Positions 55,843 through 64,000 of a stretch of DNA of 64,000 nucleotides are shown here, piece by piece. Position 1 is the first letter of the stretch. Each line of letters begins with the position of its first letter. The position numbers and the translations under genes were made by a program. The notes beneath the pieces were generated by a model that searched no databases, was not told where the DNA came from, and saw only the letters and a program-made list of their open reading frames with translations. The DNA is from Polyangia bacterium (GTDB lineage Bacteria; Myxococcota_A; Polyangia; Nannocystales; Nannocystaceae), in assembly GCA_030430565.1 (NCBI GenBank), contig JAUIKS010000018.1, positions 1-64,000 on the forward strand. The letters run 5' to 3'.

Positions 55843-56400
55843 TCAGCTGGGCGCGCGCGCCGGGATCGGCACGAGCGGCTCGACGCCGAGCTCGCGGAGA
55901 TCGAGCACAGGTCGCGCGTCGTCATCGTCGCCCCACACGATCCACTCCGAGAGGTCCATCTGCGCCGTGTTCGTGAAGCGCACCGCGAGCGGGCGCCCGC
56001 TGCGGATCGCGGGGACGGTGCAGCGCAGCCCGCGATCGGGCTCCTCCCACAGGGTCGAGAGATCGAGGGGCACCACGCGCCCGTCGTCGAGGCGAAGATC
56101 AATCGGAGAATCAATCGGAGAATCAATCGGAGAATCAATCGGCGGATCGACCGGCCCCGGGTCCCGCGCGAGCGCGGCGGTCGCCCGCAGCGGGCAGTCC
56201 TCGATGGTCAGGTAGCACCACTGGTTGCCGACGTGCAGCTGGTGCTCGCCCGCCTCGGTGATGTCGAGGCCGCGGCGGAACACCTCGATCACGCGGGCGT
56301 GGGTGACGGGCTCGTCGCCGAGGGTGAATTCGCCGCGCGCGTCCATCCGCAGCGGGATCCCGCGGCGGAGGCGCTCGAGGGTCTCTGCGTCGATCGGCAC
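55843..56400 (-). CDS. DUF1285-like protein with an IDSP repeat
   Basis: 185 residues from ATG 56400. The first half, GIPLRMDARGEFTLGDEPVT and VIEVFRRGLDI through to CYLTIEDCPLRA, resembles the start of DUF1285 proteins. A four-fold Ile-Asp-Ser-Pro repeat interrupts the centre, and the rest is beta-rich with a terminal VDLSEWIVWGD-like segment. DUF1285 proteins have no established function. It is divergent from the ABC-F gene with only 50 bases between the starts. Confidence 0.65.
   Translation of the reverse strand: MPIDAETLERLRRGIPLRMDARGEFTLGDEPVTHARVIEVFRRGLDITEAGEHQLHVGNQWCYLTIEDCPLRATAALARDPGPVDPPIDSPIDSPIDSPIDLRLDDGRVVPLDLSTLWEEPDRGLRCTVPAIRSGRPLAVRFTNTAQMDLSEWIVWGDDDDARPVLDLRELGVEPLVPIPARAPS
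56098..56145 (-). repeat. Four-fold 12-base repeat in the DUF1285-like gene
   Basis: AATCAATCGGAG units encode Ile-Asp-Ser-Pro. The units are almost identical, so the expansion looks recent. It is AT-richer than the gene around it. Confidence 0.85.
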
Positions 56401-56450
56401 GTCGGGAGTGTAGCCGAGCGCGCGCGCACGGGCTGCGGTATACAGCGCCC

Positions 56451-58561
<2,111 letters not shown>

Positions 58562-58565
<4 letters not shown>

Positions 58566-59719
58566 CGGGAGCGGGAGCGGGGCGGGGAGGTCGACGCGTG
58601 AGCGGGCCGCCGGCGGAGGCGCGGGTGAGGCTGCACCGCGTGTGGCTGCGCGAGCTGATGGCCGCGTGGCGCGAGGTCAACAGGACATGTCTCGGTGGGC
58701 AGCTCAAGCCGCCCGCGCTGCAGATCGATCAGGCCGCGCAGCGGCTCGGTCGCTGGGAGGCCGGGACGCGGACGATCGGGATCTCCGAGGCGCACATCTG
58801 GGCGCACCCCTGGCACGAGGTGCTCTCGACGCTGCGCCACGAGATCGCGCACCAGTACGTCGACGAGCTGCTGGGCGGCGACTCAAGGCCGCACGGCGAG
58901 CTGTTCGCGCGGGCCTGCGCGCTGCTCGAGATCTCGCCGGCCGCGAGCGCGAACCCGGACGCGGACGCGGGGATGAGCAAGGCCGACAAGATCCTGCGGC
59001 GCGTCCGCAAGCTGCTCGCGCTCGCCGGCAGCTCGAACCGCGGCGAGGCCGAGAACGCGATGGCGGCGGCCAACACCCTGCTGCTGCGCTACAACCTCGA
59101 GCTGCCCAAGGCCGACGGCGCCGCCGCGAACGCCGAGCAGCTGCGCGCGCGCTACGGTCACCGGCTGCTCGGGCGCTCGGCGGCCGCGCTGCCGCTGACC
59201 TGGAAGCTGGTCTCGTCGATCCTCAGCGAGTTCTTCTTCGTCGAGTGCCTGTGGGTGCCGACCTTTAACGCGCGCAAGCTCCGAGTCGAGAGCCTGCTCG
59301 AGGTGATGGGCACGCGCGAGAACCTCGAGATGGCGGAGTTCGTGCACGACTACCTGCACGGCTCGGTCGACCGCCTGTGGAAGGCCGAGCGCGCGCGGAT
59401 CTTGGGCGGCGGCGCCGGGGGGGTGAGCGCGCGGCTGCGTCGCGAGTTCCAGGTCGGTGTGCTGATCGGCTTCGCCGACAAGCTCCGGCGCGAGCGCGAG
59501 CACAACGCCGAGCAGGGGCTGATCTGGCTGGGCGACGCGGACCTCGGGCGGTGCTTCAAAGAGCGACACCCGCGGACCACGTCGATGCGGAGCGCGAGCG
59601 TCCGCATGAGCTCGGCGCACGCGGCGGGGCGCGCCGCGGGGCGTGACCTGACGATTCATCGCCCCGTGCACGAGCGCGGGCGCGGCGGGCCGCAGGGGGC
59701 GCTGCCGAGCGGCGGCTGA
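58562..59719 (+). CDS. SprT-like metalloprotease with DUF2786 domain
   Basis: 385 residues from ATG 58562 (ATGA overlap with the ABC-F stop). The N-terminal domain is SprT-like: HEIAH (H93, E94, H97) and the later His/Glu of RPHGELFARA form a zinc site. The DUF2786 helical domain follows at about 140-185 (ADKILRRVRKLLALAGSSNRGEAENAM), and a further helical domain (DUF7168-like). The human relative Spartan cuts DNA-protein crosslinks; the bacterial combination is uncharacterised. An Arg/Gly-rich C terminus ends the protein. Confidence 0.88.
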
Positions 59720-59764
59720 CGGCGCGGGAAACGTTCCAGCGCGCCCCGGCGTTCACGGAGGAGC

Positions 59765-60337
59765 ATGATGACGCGCGAAGACAAGCGAGCGAGCCTGCAG
59801 CGCCTGTTCGAGGAGACAGGCGCCGCCCATCACGAGGCCTTCGCGGCCTCCGACCCCGACTGGCCGCTGTGGTACGCCGACTACCTCAAGCCGAAGCTAT
59901 CAGCCCGTGGCGAAGGTCCACGCGACGGGGGCCAGCTGTGCGTCGAGCTGTCGCGCGCGGAGCTCGTGAGCGCGCTGCTGCAGGCGGAGGACGAGCGCGA
60001 CGCGACCGGCGACGCGCGCCCCTGGGCCGAGTTCTACGCCGAGTACTTCTGCGGGCGCTACGTCTCCTGCAGCGAGGAGCGGCTGAGCCTGTACTACTTC
60101 CCGAGCTGCCCGTACTGCAGGCGCGTGCTGCGTGTGATCGAGCGGCTCGGGCTGCAGGACCGCGTCGAGCTGCGCGACATCACGGCAGAGCCCGGGCGGC
60201 GCGCCGAGCTGCTCGCCGCCCGCGGGCGCGCGACCGTGCCCGTGCTGCGCTGCACCTCGAGCGAGGCCGACCGCTGGATGCCCGAGTCTCGAGACATCAT
60301 TCGGTACCTCGAGACGCGCTTCGGGTCGTCTGGTTAA
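59765..60337 (+). CDS. Glutaredoxin-like protein with N-terminal extension
   Basis: 190 residues from ATG 59765 (or 59768), with GGAGGAG upstream. The C-terminal domain is glutaredoxin-like with the CPYC active site (C115, C118), the TVPVLRC cis-proline region and a DIIRYLE helix end. The N-terminal 90 residues are acidic and helical with two similar segments, PDWPLWYADYL and RPWAEFYAEYF, suggesting a duplication. It could be a thiol reductase with a dedicated partner-binding domain. Its stop overlaps the stop of the convergent CBS gene in TTAA. Confidence 0.85.
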   Translation: MMTREDKRASLQRLFEETGAAHHEAFAASDPDWPLWYADYLKPKLSARGEGPRDGGQLCVELSRAELVSALLQAEDERDATGDARPWAEFYAEYFCGRYVSCSEERLSLYYFPSCPYCRRVLRVIERLGLQDRVELRDITAEPGRRAELLAARGRATVPVLRCTSSEADRWMPESRDIIRYLETRFGSSG

Positions 60338-60771
60338 CCGGGCGCGGGCGCGGGCGCGGAGCCCATCAGCTCGATCATCCGGCACAGGTCGATCAGGCGC
60401 GACATCGCGTCGATGGTCGTGAACACGCCGACGACCCGGTCGCCGTCGAGCACGATCGCCGAGCCGATCTTCTTGCGGATCATCGCGCCGACGACCTCGA
60501 TGACGCGGTCGCTCGCCTGGCACAGAAACGGGTTTCGGCGCATCGCCTGGCGGATCTTGATCTGGCTCGCGTCGCGCTCGAACAGGTTCGGCGCGAGCGC
60601 GGTGTCGCGATCGCTGATGACCCCGATGAGCACGCCGTTCTCCACCACCGGGAGATGACGGATGCCGAAGGTGTACATGCGCTCGGTCGCGTCGGGGATC
60701 AGCAGGTCGGGGCTGATCGTCACCGGCGCGGCGGTCATAAAGTCGCGGATGTACTGCACTGCCGAGGTCAT
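60334..60771 (-). CDS. CBS-domain pair protein
   Basis: 145 residues from ATG 60771, with GAGGAG upstream; a longer frame upstream is not used. Two CBS domains are visible: DFMTAAPVTISPDLLIPDAT to HLPVVENGVLIGVISDRD, and IRQAMRRNPFLCQASD to SAIVLDGDRVVGVFTTID. Such pairs bind adenosyl ligands (AMP, ATP, SAM) and sense energy status, usually regulating a partner. No partner domain is fused and the neighbours give no clear target. Confidence 0.92.
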   Translation of the reverse strand: MTSAVQYIRDFMTAAPVTISPDLLIPDATERMYTFGIRHLPVVENGVLIGVISDRDTALAPNLFERDASQIKIRQAMRRNPFLCQASDRVIEVVGAMIRKKIGSAIVLDGDRVVGVFTTIDAMSRLIDLCRMIELMGSAPAPAPG

Positions 60772-60908
60772 AGCGGGGCTCCTCTCGCCGCCGCGTAGCA
60801 GTGCAGCGCGCGTGCCAGCCGAGAATTGAATGTCGTGCGCCGCTGGCCCGCGGGACGTCGGGCTCGGCGCGCGGGATTTCACCGGCCCGGCGGGGAAGTT
60901 TCCATGGC

Positions 60909-60928
60909 GCGGTCGCGCGCGCGACCGC
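60909..60928 (-). terminator. 20-bp perfect palindrome at the end of the zinc-ribbon/TPR gene
   Basis: GCGGTCGCGC and its complement, overlapping the first base of the stop codon on the minus strand. After it the minus strand reads GCCATGGAAACTT, a weak T/A-rich tail. It is probably a hairpin that ends or stabilises the transcript. Confidence 0.5.
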
Positions 60929-62598
60929 TACTTGCCGCGCAGGCGCTTGAGCTGCGAGCTCGCGTCGCGGACGTAGCGGCCCGAGGGCGCGAGGTTCAGG
61001 TACTTCTCGTAGGCCGCGATCGCGGCCTCGGTGTCCTTGCTGTTTTGGTGCAGCACGCCGAGCGTGAGCCAGCAGTCGGCCTGCGTGCTCGAGACCTCGA
61101 CGCAGCGCTTGGCGGCGGTCATGGCGTCGTCGAGCTTGCTGCGCTCGAGCAGGACCTGGGCCGTCAGCAGCAGCACGTCGGGGTGGTTAGACTCCGCGCC
61201 CTTGAGCGCCTCGAGGGCCTCGCCGGCGTCCTTGAGCTTGTGGCGCTCGTAGAGCGATCGCGCCTCGGCGAGTTTTGCCTTGAACGCCTCGTCCTCGACG
61301 GGCGGCGCGACGGGGGGCGCCTTGGCGTCCGGCGACGCCGCGTCGGGGGCCGTGGCGTCGGGGGCCTTGGCGTCGGGGGCGTCGGGGGCCTTGGCGTCTG
61401 CGGGCGTCACAGGCTGGCCTTCGCCGGCGGCCTTGGCGAGCTCGCTCGGCGGAGGCGCCTTGCTCGGGGCCTTGGCGTCGCTCCCGGGCTGGGCCTTGGC
61501 GTCCGCGGTCTCGGGGGTGTCCGTCTCGCCGCGCGAGAACTCCCCGAGCTTGGCGAACACGAAGAACACCGCGACGACCAGCACCGCGCCGCCGAGGATC
61601 GCGGTCCACGGGACGCGGCGCGGGGCCGCGCTGACGTTGCCGCCGAAGGGGTCGCCCTCGTCGCCGTAGTCGCCGTAGTCCTCATCCTCGTAGGAGTCGC
61701 CGAAGCCGAAGGAGTCGCCGGCGCCGAAGGAGTCGCCGCTGCCAAAAAACTCCGCCTCGAGCGCGCTCGTCGGGCTCGTCGGGCTGGCCGCGCTGGCTGG
61801 CGTCTCGCGCGTCGGGGTCGGCTCGCTGGCGTTGGAGACAGGTGGCTTCGCGCGCGCGTCGCCCCGCGGCTCGGCGTCCGCGGCGGTCTGGGGCGCGCTG
61901 CTGTTATCGGCGATCGCCAGGGCCTCGGCGGAGCTCCCGGGCTCCTCCGTGGGCTCCGCTGTCCAGGCGCCGGTGTCGGCGCCCGAGTGCTGCGCGACGA
62001 AGCTGACCAGCGCCTCGTAGTCCTGTCCGGGCGGGCCGTCGGTGGGGACCTGCGCGCTCAGATCGTCCGCGCGCGCGCCGTCGTGCTCCTCGGCGGGCTG
62101 CCCCGGCGCGGGCTCGGGCGCGAGCCGGAGGTGCGACGCCGGGATCGAGTCCTCGAGCGGCGCGTCGGCGACGGAGCCCAGCTCACCCGAGAGCTCTGCG
62201 CTGACGGCTGAGAGCGAGAGGCTGCCGGAGGCCGGCGTTCGCTGGCGCGCCGAGCCGGGCGGAATTACGCCGGAGTCCTCCGCGCCGCGCTCGTACGTCC
62301 CAGAGAGGATCGACGGCGGCGGCGCCCAGCGGCTCGACGTTTCCGCGCCGGGCTCAGCGCTCGTCGCGTCCGCGGCGAGTGAATTCGCGGGCTCATCAGA
62401 GCTGTCCTCATGGACAGGATCGGCAGGAGCCTGCTCAGCGGCGCTCACGGCTGCGGCTGCGTTCGAGGCGCTAGGGCCTGAAGGCGTCCAGTTGGCAGAG
62501 TGCGGGGGGCGCTTTGAGGGGTCGAGCCACTCCCCGCAGTAGCGGCACTTAACGGCCGCGTCCTGGATCATCTCCGCGCAATAGGGACAGGGCTTCAC
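60928..62598 (-). CDS. Zinc-ribbon, single-TM, TPR protein
   Basis: 556 residues from ATG 62598. The N-terminal zinc ribbon has C4, C7, C18 and C21 (CPYC, CRYC). A long acidic, Ser/Ala/Pro-rich linker runs to about residue 320. One transmembrane helix (AILGGAVLVVAVFFVF, about 328-343) follows, then a Pro/Ala/Lys linker and TPR-like helices at the C terminus (about 440-556). The architecture is like myxobacterial proteins that link a cytoplasmic sensor to a periplasmic scaffold. Function unknown. The upstream TetR gene shares its strand, 77 bases away. Confidence 0.8.
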   Translation of the reverse strand: MKPCPYCAEMIQDAAVKCRYCGEWLDPSKRPPHSANWTPSGPSASNAAAAVSAAEQAPADPVHEDSSDEPANSLAADATSAEPGAETSSRWAPPPSILSGTYERGAEDSGVIPPGSARQRTPASGSLSLSAVSAELSGELGSVADAPLEDSIPASHLRLAPEPAPGQPAEEHDGARADDLSAQVPTDGPPGQDYEALVSFVAQHSGADTGAWTAEPTEEPGSSAEALAIADNSSAPQTAADAEPRGDARAKPPVSNASEPTPTRETPASAASPTSPTSALEAEFFGSGDSFGAGDSFGFGDSYEDEDYGDYGDEGDPFGGNVSAAPRRVPWTAILGGAVLVVAVFFVFAKLGEFSRGETDTPETADAKAQPGSDAKAPSKAPPPSELAKAAGEGQPVTPADAKAPDAPDAKAPDATAPDAASPDAKAPPVAPPVEDEAFKAKLAEARSLYERHKLKDAGEALEALKGAESNHPDVLLLTAQVLLERSKLDDAMTAAKRCVEVSSTQADCWLTLGVLHQNSKDTEAAIAAYEKYLNLAPSGRYVRDASSQLKRLRGK

Positions 62599-62675
62599 GT
62601 GGGGGCGACCTTAGCACAGGGCGCCGCCTCAGCCCGGTTTTGTGAGCTATTCGGGGAACGCGCCGAGCGCTTATT

Positions 62676-63353
62676 TTAACTGACTAGCTGTCGGTTATGA
62701 CTCTCGATCAAGGCCCGCAGCACGCCGCGCAGCTCGGGCTCTAGGTCGACGCGGAAGAGCCGCAGGTCCGGCGCCTGCGCGGCCGCCTGCCGATCCCGCG
62801 ACGCGGGTTCACAGAGCGCCTGCAGACCGACCAACTGGGCGAACAGCGCGAGCAGCACGCGCAGCCCGGCGCCGGGGACCAGGCCGGGGCGCAGGCGCTC
62901 GAGCTGGAAGGCGATCGGGACCAGCTGGCGCCGGAGCTCGCGACGAAAGCGCAGCGCGTGTTCGCGCGCGCGCGTTCGCTCGAGCGCGCTCGGCATGATC
63001 GTGATCAGCCGCCGGATCCGGGTCCTCGCGCTCAGAGAGGCCGAGATACGCCCGGCGAGCGCGTCTGGCTCGCAGCGCTCCAAGCCCGCGAGCTCGAGCT
63101 CGAGCGCCCGCTGCCAGGCCTCGAGCTCGCGCGAGAGCAGCGCGAGCAGCACGGCCTCTTTGGAATCGAAGTACAGGTAGAGCGTCGCCCGGGCCAGGCC
63201 GGCGCGCGCGGCCAGGCGCGCCATCGTCAGCGCCTCGCCGTGACCGCCCAGCAGCGGCGCGTCGGGGCGCTCGTCGAGCAGCCCGGCCGCGTGCTCCAAC
63301 AGCGCGAGGTGGCGGGCGCGTTTGGCCTCGGGGGCGCGGGCGCGGCGTGGCAT
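62676..63353 (-). CDS. TetR-family regulator
   Basis: 225 residues from ATG 63353. The helix-turn-helix MARLAARAGLARATLYLYFDSKEAVLLALL is typical. An Arg/Pro-rich stretch precedes it, so the first 40 residues may not all be DNA-binding. The C-terminal domain is helical and Arg/Leu-rich. A 5-bp dyad lies 12-24 bases before the start and another palindrome overlaps its stop codon, 80 bases upstream of the zinc-ribbon gene. It may control itself, the zinc-ribbon gene or the divergent PLP enzyme. Confidence 0.88.
   Translation of the reverse strand: MPRRARAPEAKRARHLALLEHAAGLLDERPDAPLLGGHGEALTMARLAARAGLARATLYLYFDSKEAVLLALLSRELEAWQRALELELAGLERCEPDALAGRISASLSARTRIRRLITIMPSALERTRAREHALRFRRELRRQLVPIAFQLERLRPGLVPGAGLRVLLALFAQLVGLQALCEPASRDRQAAAQAPDLRLFRVDLEPELRGVLRALIESHNRQLVS
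62678..62696. promoter_or_regulatory. Imperfect palindrome upstream of the zinc-ribbon gene
   Basis: AACTGAC (62678-62684), TAGCT, GTCGGTT (62690-62696), with one mismatch. It overlaps the tetR stop codon and lies 80 bases before the zinc-ribbon/TPR start. The half-site form resembles TetR operators. Confidence 0.35.
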
Positions 63354-63364
63354 CGGTCGGCGCG

Positions 63365-63377
63365 AGTGTACGACACT
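63365..63377. promoter_or_regulatory. Candidate TetR operator
   Basis: AGTGT-ACG-ACACT, a perfect 5-bp dyad 12 bases before the tetR start and 126 bases before the divergent PLP-enzyme start. Confidence 0.4.
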
Positions 63378-63502
63378 GCGTCAGTAAATCTCAGCTCGTG
63401 AGCGACCGCGCCGCGCCCGCGCGCTGGCGCGCGTGGACGCGGATCCCCACATGCCGCGCGTTCGCGTGTTGTGCTACTAGCCTATCCGCCTGCATCCTCG
63501 CC

Positions 63503-64000
63503 GTGTCCGCGACCCGCCCCAACCATCGCGAAGACAGCCCGCTCGCGGCGCTCTTGCCACGCGCGCCTCGCTGCCTGCGCCTCGCCGAGCTGCCGACGCC
63601 GGTCGAGCGCGCGCCGTGGCTCGACGGCGCCTCGGCGGAGGTCTGGGTCAAGCGTGACGACGCGAGCTCCAGCGTCTACGGCGGCGGGAAGGTGCGCAAG
63701 CTCGAGTACGTGCTCGCGCACCCCCCCCACGACGGCGACGCGCCCGTCGTCTCGATCGGCGGGATCGGCAGTCACCATCTGCTCGCCGTCGCGCTGTTCC
63801 TCCGGCCGCTCGGCCGCTCGCTGCACGCCTGGACCTTCGACCAGGTCGTGACCCCGCACGTGCGCACCAACCTCGCGGTGCTGATGTCCTGCGGCGTCCG
63901 CCTGTGGGACGTCCGCAGCCGGCTCGGGATCCCCTGGGCGGCGGCGCGCTACTACCTGTGGGAGCGACCGGCGCGGACGGGCGTGTGGATGACCCCGGGG
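63503..64000 (+). CDS. ACC deaminase/D-cysteine desulfhydrase-like PLP enzyme, 5' part only
   Basis: A GTG at 63503 opens a frame of 166 codons that continues past the right edge. The N terminus contains RLAELPTPVERAPWL and VKRDDASSSVYGGGKVRKLEYVL. The latter holds the PLP-binding Lys (in GGGKVRKLE) of fold-type II 1-aminocyclopropane-1-carboxylate deaminase/D-cysteine desulfhydrase proteins. SIGGIGSHHLLAVALF is the usual phosphate/substrate loop, where classical enzymes have Gly-Ser-Asn-His. The GSHH here differs and could change specificity. The C-terminal part is missing. It is divergent from the TetR gene. Confidence 0.85.
   Translation, partial: MSATRPNHREDSPLAALLPRAPRCLRLAELPTPVERAPWLDGASAEVWVKRDDASSSVYGGGKVRKLEYVLAHPPHDGDAPVVSIGGIGSHHLLAVALFLRPLGRSLHAWTFDQVVTPHVRTNLAVLMSCGVRLWDVRSRLGIPWAAARYYLWERPARTGVWMTPG

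Noticed and set aside
58676-58694. GTC-AACA-GGACATGTC resembling the palindrome family
   Set aside because: It lies inside the SprT-like coding region, lacks the arms and is explained by codons.

Overview
The window is high-GC (about 70%) DNA from a bacterium that is almost certainly a myxobacterium, most likely of the Nannocystales type. This is inferred from gene style, not from a marker gene. There are many lipoproteins with Asp/Thr/Gly-rich stalks (glycine-aspartate, threonine-aspartate and proline-glutamate repeats), MopE-type metal-binding repeats, an ADYC-domain lipoprotein, a giant kinase-STAND-FGE fusion, a CRTAC1/ASPIC protein next to a multihaem cytochrome, and GTG/TTG starts with strong Shine-Dalgarno sequences. 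No rRNA, tRNA, CRISPR array, prophage or complete insertion sequence was found.

Layout. 1-5.1 kb: end of a Cys-containing protein, a small membrane-anchored protein coupled to an HTTM-domain membrane protein, a wax-ester synthase/DGAT, and on the other strand a MurE-like ligase translationally coupled to an NlpC/P60 peptidase. 5.1-6.5 kb: an LDL-receptor-class-A-like lipoprotein and a small outer-membrane barrel. 6.7-8.2 kb: an arsR-acr3 arsenite resistance operon with a visible operator. 8.5-17.6 kb: a minus-strand block of lipoproteins: a coupled pair, a 1332-residue coiled-coil protein whose C terminus recalls Tc-toxin A subunits, an FG-GAP protein and a PHP phosphoesterase. 17.8-23.2 kb: the giant kinase and an ADYC lipoprotein behind a well-formed sigma-54 promoter. 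23.4-30.2 kb: a hypothetical protein, an esterase lipoprotein, a TPR lipoprotein, an AttH-like protein and two small lipoproteins. 30.2-34.7 kb: a MoxR ATPase with a TraB/DUF5682-like partner, divergent from a LysM-MepA murein endopeptidase. 35-43 kb: a five-haem cytochrome-TPR protein, a CRTAC1-TPR protein and a MopE-propeller lipoprotein. 43.1-45.2 kb: an Old Yellow Enzyme and its TetR regulator.

45.2-46.7 kb is a gene-poor, lower-GC stretch holding broken reading frames. 46.7-54.6 kb is a same-strand run: MrfA-like helicase, MrfB-like exonuclease, a lipoprotein, cytochrome c and an orphan beta-class DNA methyltransferase, with 4-bp stop/start overlaps at two of the junctions. 54.7-64 kb: a PTGR-type reductase, a DUF1285-like protein, an ABC-F ATPase coupled to a SprT-like/DUF2786 protein, a glutaredoxin, a CBS-pair protein, a zinc-ribbon/TPR membrane protein, a TetR regulator and the start of an ACC-deaminase/D-cysteine-desulfhydrase-like enzyme that runs off the window.

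The most interesting non-coding signals are: (i) a 16-bp palindrome with a shared 3' flank at four intergenic sites, next to three lipoprotein genes; (ii) an 11-bp-phased array of GATC-centred units in a divergent promoter; and (iii) a sigma-54 promoter with a possible upstream activator site. The genes suggest an organism that invests heavily in surface lipoproteins, wall remodelling, extracellular redox proteins and DNA-damage repair.
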